In this document: piece after piece, positions 33,035 through 45,774 of the stretch
Numbering within the stretch: position 1 is the first letter of the stretch
Layout: each line of letters begins with the position of its first letter
Assembly: GCA_045837725.1 (NCBI GenBank)
Contig: JBEWZL010000108.1
Location: forward strand, 1 to 64,000
Direction: 5' to 3'
DNA length: 64,000 nucleotides
DNA from: Vermamoeba vermiformis
Lineage: Eukaryota > Tubulinea > Echinamoebida
Notes under the pieces: model-generated
What the model saw: only the letters and a program-made list of their open reading frames with translations
Databases searched by the model: none
Told to the model about the DNA's origin: nothing
Program-made: the position numbers and the translations under genes

Positions 33035-33656
33035 TATTTGTGTTAGTTTGAATGCGAGCAATGAGTTAATGTTTTTGCTGTGCGCCCAAAAATGAACACT
33101 GACAAACGTCAAAATTTTATTGACGCACGCTTCGCGCATCAATAATAATCCAAAAAGCAATCAAATCATGAACCTCCGCATATCATGTTTAGCTTATTCG
33201 GTGCTATCGATAATCAATACACAAAGCAAAACATTAAACGCGCCGATAAAATCCGCGCAGAATGTTAATCAAATTTCCTAACGGATACAAAAGATATCGA
33301 TTACTTCACGTTTATAGGGTATACTGCTTATTCAATTTTTCTTTTTTTTTAACCCAAAAAAAAAAAAAAATTTTTTGGGCTCTTGGAAGTTGACATTTGA
33401 CGAGTGGGAAATTTCTCGCAGCCAGCCAATATTGACCAATAGGCGCGCTTTCCTGGGTTGATTGACAGCTCAAAAAAAACATAAATAGTCTGGGGGTTTG
33501 GAATCATTTTCTTTAACAATTTTGTTTTGAAGGCAACTTCTACTCTGTAAGTTTTTGGAAAGGGGGTTTTTTTCATGTTTGGCAATTGACTATTCCAAAT
33601 GTGACGCTAAACGGACATTTAATTAATCGGATTTGCTTTTTTATTATAGGCTAGCC
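33035..33656. promoter_or_regulatory. Divergent promoter region with CCAAT pair, TATA-like box and 5' UTR intron
   Basis: The 622 bp separate two divergent surface-protein genes. A CCC-A(15)-T(6)-GGG tract lies at 33353-33379. On the plus-strand side two CCAAT boxes (33426-33430 and 33436-33440) precede an ACATAAATAG TATA-like element at about 33479-33488. A 5' UTR intron is likely at 33547-33649 (donor GTAAGTTT, acceptor TTATTATAG), placing ATG 33657 just 7 nt into the second exon. The minus-strand gene starts at 33034. Confidence 0.55.
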
Positions 33657-36600
33657 ATGTCGCGTATCGCAGTGGTTTGCATTGTTTTGTGCTTGGCACT
33701 TTGGGGCATCCACGCCGCCTCTGTCGCTGTTCCCACCAACCAAACTCCAAACGGTGGTGAAGCTAGCTACGCTGTAGATCTTTACAGACCTGCCACAAGC
33801 TCAACGGGATTTTTGGACATTTCTCCCATCCAACTTGGAAGTGGAAAATCAACTACCGTCGAAATTGAAATTTTCCCTAGATCAAACACTGGTTGCATCC
33901 TCTCAATGGGTGAACCCGGAACTGACAACTTTTTCGCCCTTCAACTCAATGGTGGAAACTTGTTTGTTCGCATTGGTGCTAAGAACTTGCCCAATAGCAT
34001 CGCTCAATCGACTGGTTCTCAGATCCAAGCCAACACTTGGACCACTCTCTCTGTTGTCATCACCAACAATGATGCCTCCAGCGCTTCAGTCACTGCCTAT
34101 GCCAATGGTGTTGTCATTATCAACGGTGCTTCCACTCGTGCCTTGACTGCCAACACTCGTACCAAGGTCCTCATCGGCAGATGCCAATACTCCGCTGGCT
34201 TGGGTGACGGCCAAGGTCCTCAAGACTTCAACGCCATCGTTGACAACTTCAGAGTTTGGGATTTGGCTCGCTCTGTCGCTGATATCCAAGCTTTCGCTAC
34301 CCTCATCTCCACCACCGTCGATTTGGACAACCCCACCGGTTTGATTGTCCACTTCCCCTTCGTTGAGGGTACGTTACTACCACATACATTCATACTATTT
34401 TAATACACATATTAACCTTATTGCCCTTCATTAGGTGTCGGTGCTACTTCGATCGCTTACGCTGGTCAAGTTGCCAACAACTTCTACGTTGCTTCATTCA
34501 ATGATGCCGTCTGGGTTGTTAAGAACGCTGGTAACATCTGGCGTACTTGCCACTCTGTTGGTGATCCTCACATTGCCATCAATGTTCCGGGTCAATCTAC
34601 CGTCTGCTTCGATCCTCCTCACGTTGTCGGTCAATGGCAATTGACTTCTTGCGGTGACAACTTCATCGTCAGAACTTACCACGCACCTGTTCGTGCTTGG
34701 GACTTGGGTGAGGGTTGCGACGTCAACGTTTGCGGTCCTACCATCAACAACGCCTTCACTGTTCGTGCTTTCGACGATATCTTCTATATCAACACTCAAG
34801 GCTACTTCTTCATCAAGAAGCTCTACGATACCACCTTCACTGCTCTCGGCACTGGTGCTGGTGTTCGTGCTTCGGGTACTCGTTACAACCTTCAAAGCGG
34901 CCAGGTCTTTATTGAAGTCCCTACTGCTGGTTACCTCACTGCTGATGTCATCGGTTTGGGCCGTGGTGGTACTTACTCCAACATCTACATCTACCACACT
35001 CAAGCTTGCGAGACTCTTGGTGTCAATGGTCTTTGCGCCCACCAAAACCAACGTGTCACTTGGAACCAATTCTTGTTCTTGGACAACGCTACTCCTTTGC
35101 CCGCCCCTGGTGAGGTTACTCCTCGTGATTTCGATCCTTGCACTACTTTGCCCGCTGCTCTTCAAGCCGTCCTCGTTCCTCAAGCCCAGGCTGCTTGCAG
35201 TGCTACCATCGACAAGACCAAGTTCCCCATTGCCTGGGATGACTGCGTCTTCGACGTCTGCGCTTCTGGTGATATCTCTGTTGCCACCAACATCAACGAC
35301 GACGGTACTTGCCGTTTGGCTGAAATCCTCGCCGCTCAAACTGGTGCCACCGCTCCTTCTTGCACTACCCGTGCTCAATGCCCCAACTCTTGCTCTGGTC
35401 ACGGTGTTTGCGGTGAAACTGGCTGCACTTGTAACTCTGGTTACGTCGGTCCTGACTGCGCTCGTCCCGCTTCATTCCCTTGCTTCAGCGTTCAGAATGG
35501 TCACCAACTCCCTCTTAACCCTTGGGTCTTCCAAACCAGCACTATTGGCACCATCGCCGATACTGACTTCTTCACCTTCTGGAACACTTGGCACACAGAA
35601 GATGGTATTTTGATCTACTTCGCCAGAGTCGAGGCCTCTCAAACTACCTACACTTACAACTTGTTCATCTCCAACGATGCTGCTAACGCTGACGGTGGTT
35701 CTTACACTGTTACCATTGCTAGCAACAACGGAGCTTGGTTCCAATCTGCTGCCGCTCAAGGTGCCGGCGTTGTTCTTTCTGGCGATACCACCACCGCCAC
35801 CGTTTCTTTCACTTGGGATGCCTTCCGCTCCAACGGTATCATCTTCAAGAACGTCGACACTTCTGCTGCTCGTGATTTGACCTTCACTTTTGGTACAACC
35901 ACTGGCATTCGTCAAGTCTCTGTTGGTGCCAACTCTCTTCGCTCTGAGCTCGATGTTTTGTCTGTCAACACTAGCCTTCCCTTCTCCCTCAGTTCTGGCG
36001 TTTGCACTGACGTTTGCGCTAGCATCACTGATTGTGAGGCTTGCGCTGCTGTTGCAGCTTGCGGTTGGTGCAGATCCAACGGTCAATGCTTCTTGGGTGG
36101 TCCTTCTGGCCCTAGATCCGCTACCTGCAGCGACTGGAAGTTCAGCACTGACGCGAACTGGTTGCTCGTCGCTTGACTGCTAGCTTCGGCTACCCTGTCA
36201 ACCCCGACACCAACACCGCTTACTTGCCCGTCTCCGCTCAAAACGATTTGGACGTCGACTTGTTCGTCTCCATGGGCAACAAGGAAACCATCAAGTGGGA
36301 TATGGCTTTGGTTTTGGGTGCTTCTGGCCTCACCAACGCTGACGACAGAACCAACTGGCTCGTCGACTTCGGTAGCTTGACCAACGTCTTCCGTTTGTTC
36401 CCTAACTTGGGCTTCTCTTTGGGCACCTACGCTTCTGTTTCCACCAACAAGTTCACTCTCATCTCTGCTCTTGTTGATGCTGCTAGCGTTACTTCCGACG
36501 TTCTCCGTTCTTGGGTCTACGGTATCCAATTGTCCCCTGGCAACAACGACGCCGCTACCTCAGCTTTGGCCACTTTGACCAACCCCTCTTTTGGTCTCAA

Positions 36601-39436
36601 CTGGAGAACCAACACTCGTCGTATGATTGCCATCTACGTCGATCAAGCCCCCGTCTTTGGTACTGATTCTACTCCCACCTCTGACGAGTTGCGTCAAACT
36701 TTGCTCAACTTCCGCGTCTTGCCTGTCTTCTTGGCTACTTCTAACGTTCAAGCTGCTTGGCAATCTGTTGTTGATACCACTTTGGGCTTCGGTCTCGTTA
36801 TCCCCGTCCAAGCCGACAGCGGTGATTTGTCCTTTGCCATCACCAAGGCTATCAACTTGGCCACTTCCCAAATCTCTTTGATCACCGATCTTACCTCTCA
36901 AGGTCACGTTGTTGGCCGCTTCGGTCAAAGTGTTACCGGCCTTGCCTCCAACATGCGTGCTCGCTTCAGCGTTCCTTTCAGAGCCGAATCAGCTGATGCT
37001 TTGACCACCAAGTTGATCGCCCCTGGCTTCGGTGCTGCCACTGTCACTAACGTCTTGAACGACTCTCCTCTCGCCACCATCAAGAACATCAAGCTCACTG
37101 AAGACAACTTTGACAATGACTACAAGTTCAACGGTACCGTCTTCCGCTTGGCTGGTCTTGCCTCCAACGGTGTTGATCCTATTTTGGCTCAAGTTGTGTC
37201 CGCTCCTACCGTCGGTGGTCTCTACCAATTCGACATCAATGGCACTAAGCCTGCCAACCTCATCTCCACTGCTTCTGGTGCCGTCTACGTCAGCGATCCT
37301 CAAGGTCGTGTTATCTACCTTGCTCCTCCTGATGCTTCTGACATTGGTGACAACGCCTTCGATCACTTCACTTACCGTGTTCGTGACGCCTGTGCTCCTT
37401 CCGCCGATGTTGTTGTCCGTGTTGACGTTATTGGTGTCAATGACAGACCGTGGACTCAAATGCCCGCCCCTATTGGTGATGAAGATGTCCCTGTTGTCCT
37501 GACCTTCAAATACTTTGACCGTGAAAATGATAGTGCTCAAGCCTACATCTCCGCTCTCCCCTACGACGTTTTGACCTCCGGCGCTCAAGTTCCTCGCGGC
37601 AAGTTGTACCAATACTCCACTGCCGTCGCTGCTGGTGACCTCACCAACGCCGTTGAAATCCAAGTTGGCGACGCAGTTACTGGCAACCAAGCTGTCTACA
37701 TTCCTTGGGCTAACGCCAACACCGAGCACAAGCCTGAAGTTTTGTTCACTCAACCCTACTTCACTTACTACGTCAAGGAGACTACTTGCTGCAAAGATAA
37801 CTCTTGCAACCAACAGACTTGCACTTTGTTGACCTCATGGCCCGAGACTGTCCAAATCTACCTCCGCGCTGTCAATGACGCCCCTGTCATCATCAAGGAC
37901 TCCGATTTGGCCAACTACAACTTCACTGCTACTCCTTGCTTCTCTGACTGCACTTTCTTGGAAGACAATGGTGCCAGATACCCCGACCTTGCTCAACCCG
38001 TTCAAGTTTGGTTGGGTGGTGGTGATATCGAACTCGATCAATTGACGGCCACCATCACTGCCTTGGAGTTGCCCGCTGCTGCTTCTTTGACTGACTTGTC
38101 TGGCAACAAGATTGCCGTCGGCTCCGCCATTGGTCCCTTCTCTGCCGGCTCTCTTAAGTTCGACGGTACCAACTGGTTCCCTGTTGGCACTTTGTTCCCT
38201 GCTCTCCGCTTCACTCCTGGTCTCGATGAGAACAATAACGCTAACGGCTACTACGCCAAGATCACCTACAAGGTTAACGACGGTGATAAGGACTCTGTTG
38301 ACACTAAGACCATCACCATCCGCATCACCCCAGTGAACGACTTGCCTCGCTCTACCATCGTCACTACCTACACTGGTCCTATCCCCACTAACCAACCTGG
38401 TGTTTTGGTTGTTCCTCACGTCATCACCTTGATGAACACTCCTGCCAACTTCTCCATCGTTGGTACTGACCCCGAGAAGGACCCCGTTACTCCTATCCTC
38501 AACTCTTGCATCGCCAAGGGTGGTAAGATTGAGTACCTCAACGGAAACACTTGGCAATTGGTCAACTGCTCTCTCTCTGCTACTTTGCCCACCAAGCCTT
38601 CTGGTTCTACTTGGTTGTTCCGTTACACTCCTCCTCGCGATGTTGCCGCTGATTCCCTCCAAGTTGTCACCTACCAACTCTCCGACGGTAGCGGTGACAA
38701 CAAGCCTGGCATTGATGACTGGACCGTCACCATCGATGTTATCGCTGTCAACCAAGCTCCTACTTTGGTTTTGGACACCAACGCTCCTTCTTCCAACATC
38801 GCTCTTGCCACCAACCTCGGTGTTGGCTTGCCTTTGAACTACAACTTGACTCTCTTCGACCCTGATGTTGAGTCCGGCACTATGCTCTTCACTGCCACCC
38901 TTGTCTGCTTGGAATCTAACCAACAGAACTGCGTTGGCAAGATCGTCGTCAACGACATTGGTCAAGGTCAATTCGTCACCAACACTCCCAACAAGATCGT
39001 CGTTAAGGGCATGATCTTCGATATCCAGGTCGTCCTCCAATCCTTCAACTTCATCAGCTTCAAGACCGGCAAGTACAACTTGACCGTCACCATCAACGAC
39101 AATGGTAACTTGGGTGTCTGCCCCCTCACCCCTGGTTCCAACACCATCGTTCGTTACTGCCCTCGTGAGGCCGTTTTGACTAGCGCCCTCACCGTTGACA
39201 ATGGTACCTCCATCAACACCATCGTCATTGCCTCCGTCGCTGGTGCTGCCGCTGCTGCTGGTATTGCTCTTGCTGCTGGCTTTGCTTCTCGCTTGAACAA
39301 GAAGGCCCAATCTGCTCAGTACACTCCTTGGGAGATCAATGATATGGATCGTGGAATTAGCAACCCTCTCCACGAGTCGCCTACCGTTGAGATGAGCAAT
39401 CCTTTGCACGAAGGCCCTGAAGCCGTCAACGAATAA
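33657..39436 (+). CDS. Sib-like (integrin-beta-like) adhesion protein, about 1,896 aa
   Basis: Start 33657 opens a signal peptide (VVCIVLCLALWGIHA). Order after it: LamG/ConA-like domain (to about 240, with FNAIVDNFRVWDLARS), a VWD-type region (CHSVGDPHIAINV), an EGF module (CSGHGVCGETGCTCNSGYVG), a beta-rich region, a PSI module (CEACAAVAACGWCRSNGQC), a VWA/integrin-I-like domain (LDVDLFVSMGN, then RRMIAIYVDQAP), and several cadherin/CalX-like Ig repeats with DND/VND turns (VNDRPWTQMP, VNDAPVIIKD, VNDLPRSTIV). One Ala/Gly-rich TM (IVIASVAGAAAAAGIALAAG) and a ~45-residue tail with two SNPLHE motifs follow. Dictyostelium Sib proteins share VWA, a Gly-rich TM and NPxY-like talin-binding motifs. 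Intron 34369-34434 is normal. The frame changes near 36160; a 23-nt GT-AG intron (36161-36183) restores it and supplies the final PSI Cys, otherwise an indel. Strong C-ending codon bias implies high expression. Confidence 0.85.
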
Positions 39437-39676
39437 ACACCGCCCTTGGATACTAATTAAGGGTATTCATTATAAACCCTCTTGTATTACTATTAACAAT
39501 TTTGCTTCGCTACTTTTTGGAGTTAGGTTAGCGATAAAAATAAAACAACGAATTCAAATAACAAAATTGTTTCTTTATGTTCGGCGATTAGCAGTAATCA
39601 CAAACGTGCATGGTGATTTTTGCCTGTCTGAACTCGGTCCCGACACATGGTTTAACTCTTTCTCTGCCTTGATTAC

Positions 39677-41165
39677 TTATGTGAGAAGGACTTCAAGGTA
39701 CAATTCTCCGGAAGCACCAACAACGGCGACTGTATTACTAATGGGGTAATTGTCAACTAGCTCGAGGTTTTGGACGATCATGTGCTCGCTAACCAATCGC
39801 TCGGTACGTTGGAGAGATGCTTCATGATCCACGGCATCACCGAGTGTATCAAGGTGCTGATATTCCGACCTCATCACGAGCACCTTGCTGCCAGATCTGA
39901 GTGTGCCAGAGAAGACACGACCATAAGCGTAGTAACTTTTGCTGTCTTCAGCTGCAATTAGCTTGGTGACGAACATTATCGCAGGACCGCGAGGATTGCA
40001 ATCGCGAATAGCCACGCTAACTTCATCATCCACAGGACCAGTGTAGAGCACTCCAGCGCGGTACCGTTGAGCTACTCGCGGGCTAGGCAGACGAGTGACG
40101 ATCATCTCCGACAGAGTGTCAGCAGCGAAGAGGAACTTTTGCATGACACAAGACAGCAGGTCCTTGCGCGTGTACTCTTTCTCCTGGCTAGATAGCTCTA
40201 TGTGCAGTTTGGTGAGGACATTCTCGAGCTCGGCAGTGTTGTTTCCACTGATTGAGTTGAAGATCTGATAGACCGGCCCCAAAATTGCCTTGCAGAAGAA
40301 TCGTTCGAGTGGCTTGCCTGATTGCGAAAACGGTCTGTGAGTGAAGCGCTTAGCCTCAACGTCGTAGAAGTGATCTCCCCAAAGTCTGGTCAAGATCTTC
40401 TCCGGATCGATGTTGCTCATCTTGGCGTACATTCGAGCGATCTGAGGAAGAGTGAACGCCCAGCCTTGTTTGCCCGAGCCAAAAGATACGTTGCCTTTGC
40501 GTGGATCTAGTTCGAACGAACTTGCCAAGGTCTCATCTTCGCACGTCGAGTGAATGATCGTGTTCACAGTTTGAATGTTCCTATCGAGCATATGATACAA
40601 CTCTTCTGGCAAAAGTTGCAACTCGGTGATACATCTGTCGACCTTGTTGACGTGCAGGACTGGTCGGATCCGCTGAGTGACGGCTTTGCGAATAACAGTA
40701 TCGTGCACCCACACTCCTTCGATACAATCTACGACTAGTAGCGCACCGTCAGTAACTTGAAGTGCATTAGTAACTTCGGAACTAAAATCGACGTGGCCAG
40801 GGCAATTGACCATGTTGACCAAATAGCGTTCTTTTGCGTGCTCAAAAAGAAGGGGAGCTACAATTGAGCTACTAGTGACCTTCTCATCTCCCCTAGTGTC
40901 CACATTTCGGTTTTTGCCAATATCTTCTCGTCTAATAAGGCCTGACGAGATTTGGTAATTAAATGTCAATAAAAAGAAAAAATAATTAATCAATTTTGTT
41001 ACCTGCTCCAGCGAGGAGGGAATCAATCAGAGTAGTTTTTCCATGATCTACGTGTGCGATGACCGAAATATTTCGGATTTTATCTGGCTCGTGCGTGAGC
41101 ATTTCGCACTGTTGCACAGATTTGTTTGTTGGGTCCACAGTATTATCGATTGTTGAATGCTCCAT
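39677..41165 (-). CDS. Shortened eEF2-like GTPase paralogue
   Basis: Two exons (41165 to about 41002, then about 40941 to 39677) give about 490 residues, against about 840-860 for eEF2. The G domain is well kept: [25 protein letters not shown], and the EF2-like insert. Switch I is changed ([16 protein letters not shown], where eEF2 has a canonical TDTRKDE stretch). Domain II follows ([36 protein letters not shown]). The chain then jumps from [15 protein letters not shown] to [11 protein letters not shown] and stops: the last words match the GAGELHLEICLKDL of domain III, so about 100 residues are missing internally and domains III-V, including the diphthamide loop, are absent. It cannot translocate ribosomes as eEF2 does. 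Either a decaying copy or a repurposed GTPase; no stop interrupts the remaining frame. Confidence 0.75.
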
Positions 41166-41391
41166 AGGCTTGTTGAATGAATAAATTAATTGTTGAAGTT
41201 AATGGTAGTTGATGCAGGCGGTAAGAGGAAGAGTAAGAGTCGGATTCACCACCGGCTTCTTCCATGTATCTCTTCTATATAACTCTTTTAAATAGCTGTG
41301 CGAAGGGGCGTAAACGCTTAGCAAATGTGTTGTTGATCAATCAAAACAGACAATAATGGGGACTGGCATTTGGTAACATAAACTTTCAAAA

Positions 41392-43051
41392 ATGTATCTG
41401 AAGGCCACACTTGCCGTACTTTTATCCGTTTTAATAGATTCGTGGTTAGCGAGCACAGCGAACGATAGATGGACGAGCTTCGTCTGGTCTGTTTGGTTGG
41501 TGATCGGTTTTATCGAGACACTAATTAATCGAGAATCCAGCGTACGTTAAATTAAATAATTTAACAAATTCTGATTCCCTCTCAACACTCATATGCTAAT
41601 AGTCCTTTGGCAAAAATAATTAATTTAATTTTCAGTTTTCCACCGTTTTGTTGCTCATCTCCTCGGCAGCTTCTTCATTTTCTTATTATAAATTAAATGA
41701 TATTACGACTGCATTTTTGGCCGGAATATTAAGCTGCATTTGCGTCGTGGCACTGCTAAGGCAAACAAAAACCACAAAATCAAAATCAAAGTGGCGCGTT
41801 GTCTATTTATTATTAGTATTATCATCTACTTATCAGGTACGTTGTATTGATGGATCATCATATATAAAGCTTATTTTAAATTTTTAAAGGCGTTCGGACA
41901 TTTACACGACTCGATCCGTTTCCCAGCTCCAGGTGAATCGATTCAAGCAAATAATGCAACACATCATTTGCACTGTCGCGGTCCCAATGACTCGAAGCAC
42001 ATTGCAGTCGCTCTAGCAGGTCTGCCTTGGTCCTCGATCGGGTTCCGCGACTCGCTCGCCAATCCTCCAATGACCGTCTGTACGCACGATCGACCCGGCT
42101 ATGGCTGGAGCTCGCACTCTACGGACCAATCGCGCGACACGTAAGTGCGATACTACGTCACATTCAGCTCAACTCTGATTGAAAACCAGTCTGACGCACG
42201 TGAGAGAGCTTCGTGAGGTCTTACTGCAAAAGAACTTCACGGAGCCGATCACATTGATTGGATGGAGTTACGGAGGATCAATAGGTACGTGGTCGTGAGC
42301 CTTGTTATGGTTAAGTCATTGGCCTTAATATACATCTATTTTGCAGCGCTGTTGTATCATGCAATGTACCCCGAGCACGTGAAAGCGTTAGTGCTGTTCG
42401 AGTCAACAGACGAGTAAGTAGCACAGGCTGTAAGAGCGAGCAAAGCCGTTGTTAACATCCGTGCTAGCTTGATGATGCAAGACAAGCACTTCGTTGAGAC
42501 ATTGGAGCTCGGAATTATGGCCTCGAACATCTATCGCATGGTGCTGCCGCTGGGACTCACGAGAATTTTCAAAGACTTCATTCCACTCGATTGTACGTTG
42601 GTTACACTCCCATATGCGCGTGATAGATTGAATTACTAACGCGTTTTAATTAGTTGGTGCATCAGTGCCTGAAATGACCGCTGAAACTTTTGCAATGAAT
42701 CAAGCGCAGTTACTGACTGAAAAATTCGCTAATGCCGCGCACTATGAACTACGCTCGTTCAATCAAGTAAGTATTGTCGCTATTGTAGTACGTGCTATAC
42801 TAATCCTGGGTTAGTCCGTTCAACAACTCATCGCGCACATGAACTGGAACAAGCTGAAGCACGTGCCAGTCCACGTGATCATTTCTCCGAGCAGAGAAAA
42901 GCACGCGCACGGCATTGATTTTGATCGCAGATTGGAAAAGAATGGCGCGGTGGTGCATGTGAGCAACAGTGATCATTGGGGACCTGCTCGTGGCACAGAT
43001 GATATTAACAAAGTATTGGCCTTGTTGGTGAAGAGTTTTGAAGGACATTAA
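41392..43051 (+). CDS. Membrane-anchored alpha/beta-hydrolase
   Basis: About eight exons, all GT-AG and in frame, roughly 400 residues. Residues 1-120 have several hydrophobic segments (LAVLLSVLIDSWLA; FVWSVWLVIGFIETLI; TAFLAGILSCICVVALL; VVYLLLVLSS) forming a membrane domain. The hydrolase follows: FPAPGESIQANNATHHLHCRG, a DRPGYGWS oxyanion-side turn, the nucleophile elbow GWSYGGS (Ser of G-x-S-x-G), VKALVLFEST, a cap, VHVIISPSREKHA and the catalytic His in SNSDHWGPARG near the C-terminus. The Ser and His are clear; the Asp is not certain. The architecture matches membrane-bound hydrolases seen in protists and bacteria; substrate unknown. A two-step intron after TYQ removes VRC.. and a stop, restoring AFGHLHDS. 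Confidence 0.8.
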
Positions 43052-43438
43052 AGTCTCGCGAGTACAATTCGTAAGTAAAATACGGATCCTATTATTTTTT
43101 ATTAGGGACGCGTTAAAAACTCGTTCTATTTATCTGAAGGTAGCATACTTACTTCTCTTTTTATAGTACACGCATTAGATCTGCCGATATCGTCTGTTGG
43201 ATCGGCTAACACATAACTAATTTTAACCTTGGAAAATCCGTTGTGCATTATGCAATCATCCATATCTATAAAATGTAAGAGCAATTGCTTTCGATGCGCT
43301 CTTACTGAGATGAAAATTCTGAATTTTTTTTATTATTTTACGAGATCTACCGAGCTAACATTCGACTTTTCGCATTTCTTTTTTTAATTGTTCAATCTAT
43401 TCGTCATCTCGGCGTTGCATAATCAGCAGATAAAACAA
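43052..43438. other. Spacer, no gene seen
   Basis: Intergenic space between two co-oriented genes; contains T-rich tracts close to the next ATG. Nothing else supported. Confidence 0.4.
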
Positions 43439-45667
43439 ATGGAAAAGCACCCTTTAATAGGTGGGGAGACCTCAATAGTCGATCCATCCAAGAGCCCGCC
43501 AAGGCCTAGAACAGCTCCCGCACCGTTGACGTTCAAGCAAAAATTCGTAAGTTTCATATATATTCTAAATGATATTAGATACGATATTGTTGGCGAAGTG
43601 CATTTTCTAAGTTTTTTGTACAGATCTACGGCATTGCTGAAACAGGAGTATGTGCCGTTAGTAATATGGTTGGATTCTTTTTGAGCACTTTTCTGCTCGA
43701 GGTAGCGGGAGTTGAGCCCTATTTAGTAAGTTATATTATTGCATTTAAAAGCATACGTAGTTCAAATATAATCTCGCGATCTGCTCTCAGTTTGATTGCT
43801 AACCTTGTGTTTGTATATTAGGCTGGAAATATTATGCTTGTAGGCCACGTATTTGACGCTTTTGCACATCCTATAATTGGCAAGATAAGTGATAATACTA
43901 GAACACGGTGGGGACGGCGGCGAGTACGTACAAGATCCAGAACTGAAAATTAAACCTTAATTTATTTATTTATGACGTTGTATTAATATATTTGTATTAT
44001 TATAGCCCTGGATTATGTTAGGAGCAATTCCTTATTCGATCGGATACTTCGCGTTGTGGCAGGTTTTGGACACGAAAAATCAAGCTGTATTGTTCATGTA
44101 TTATTTTGGCATATTAATTTCATTAAGCGTCTTCGGTAACTATAGCACCATATTAATATTATTCAATATCGATTATTAACAACTTATCTCAGGTACATTC
44201 ATTGACGTGCCCTTCACTGCAATGACCCCCGAACTGGCCACAACATACGACGAAGCGACGGAGCTGACGACCTATCGCCAAATGGGCTGTTTGACGTGGA
44301 ATATTGTCACGACATTCACGCACACTGTCGTCATTCAGCAGTTCAAAAGCGAGGCGGATCCGACCGTTATTGATTACAGGAAAGGTACGACGCATAATAC
44401 CTATTCATTAATATTATGATCACAATGCATAGTCGAAAGGCATCGATATCAACGGTTATTTAATTATAGTACGAAATTTCGAATGTTCAGCTTCTGTGAT
44501 CTACCAGATGCCCTTTGGACATCTCAACAACACTAACGTTACTATTTTATTATACTAGGATACTTTTATAGTGGCATAGTTATTGCCTTGGCTATATTGC
44601 CTCAACCAATCATCTTCGCTGCTTGCATTAAAGAAAAACCGCTTGTCGAATCCGCACCAGTTGCCGTAGAAACCTCTCCGTTATTACGACGAGCATGGAA
44701 TGGTACTGTATCCGTAGTGTCTATTTTTAAGAACCGCGCATTCTTTATGGCAATGATGGTCTATTTCTTGTGCTGGATCTCGGTCATGTTCTTGCAGAAC
44801 AATTTGTTACTTTACATGAAATACACGCTCAATCTTGAGTCTTATTTATTTCAATGGTTCATAGTCGTTATGCAAGTAAGTCCAATTAATTCCATTATAC
44901 CTTAAACCAGATCCGCTCGAAACTCCGATCGGGATCTGTTTGCTATAATTATTATTTTGTTACTTATGAGTTAATATAGGGAGTTGGAGCGTTATCTACA
45001 ATCATGTGGGCACAAATAAGCGCTAAAATAGGCAAGCAGAAGACGTACTACATTGGTGCCATCGTGTTCATGTTGACACTTTTGAGCACGTGGTTTTTGC
45101 CCGAAGCACCGCACATTGCGTTCCTTTACGTCGTAGCAGCTCTATGCGGCCTAGGTTACGGCATTGGTAAGCGTTGGTATACTATTTCCTTTTAAGGAAA
45201 TGTTACTTACCTCCGTCTTTGCAGCTGTATTGATTCCGTGGTCGTTTTTGCCCGATATAATTGGACAAGATGAATTGGAAACTGGATTGAAACGCGAAGG
45301 TGTATTTTATGCGATTTTTGTTTTGTTTCAACGAGGAGGGCTTGCCATGGTAAAAACAATATGAAATCCTTAATAGTATCGTTCGTACTGACCGAATTCT
45401 TTTTGGTTATGATAGTCGGTGGCAGTCTCGTCGTATATATTAGGCTTTGCGGGCTATATTAATCCAGAATACGGAAGCGGCAAGATTGAAAGTCAGCCCG
45501 CGACAGTCGAGACCGCACTCAAGATCTTGGTCGGACCTATTCCTGCTGCATTGCTATTATTGAGCTTCATATTTGTGGCGTTTTATCCACTGTCTAAAGC
45601 CAAAGTCGAGGAGATCCATCAATTATTAGCGGAGAAACGGGATAAAGAACAGGAGCAGCAACAATAA
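43439..45667 (+). CDS. GPH/MFS_2-family sugar- or lipid-cation symporter
   Basis: Nine exons or so, about 510-530 residues, ATG 43439 (preceded by AAAACAA), stop at 45665-45667. Twelve-helix transporter of the glycoside-pentoside-hexuronide (MFS_2) family: helix 1-2 YGIAETGVCAVSNMVGFF; loop motif GKISDNTRTRWGRRRPW (the classical D-x5-R-x-GRRRP); FTAMTPELATTYDEATELTTYRQ; and PWSFLPDIIGQDELETG with KREGVFYAIFVLFQRGG, both family signatures; then GPIPAALLLLSFIFVAFYPL. The N-terminus carries Pro/Arg-rich PRPRTAPAP and the C-terminus a Gln/Glu-rich tail. Relatives include bacterial melibiose permease and vertebrate MFSD2 lipid transporters; the substrate cannot be told. No damage seen. Confidence 0.88.
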
Positions 45668-45774
45668 ATCTCGAGCAAAGATGAATCAGATCCGGATCTT
45701 GTACTAGTAATTAATTTCATAAAACGTCATTACTGTAAGTAGGAAGACTTAATTTATTTTAAAACGATCAATTA

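Noticed and set aside
36173-36176. Programmed ribosomal frameshift in the Sib-like gene
   Set aside because: No slippery heptamer or downstream pseudoknot is seen; a short intron or an indel is simpler.
34494-39409. Long minus-strand frames (up to 524 codons) antisense to the Sib-like gene
   Set aside because: They result from the strong C-ending codon bias of the plus-strand gene, lack domains, and are mirror shadows.
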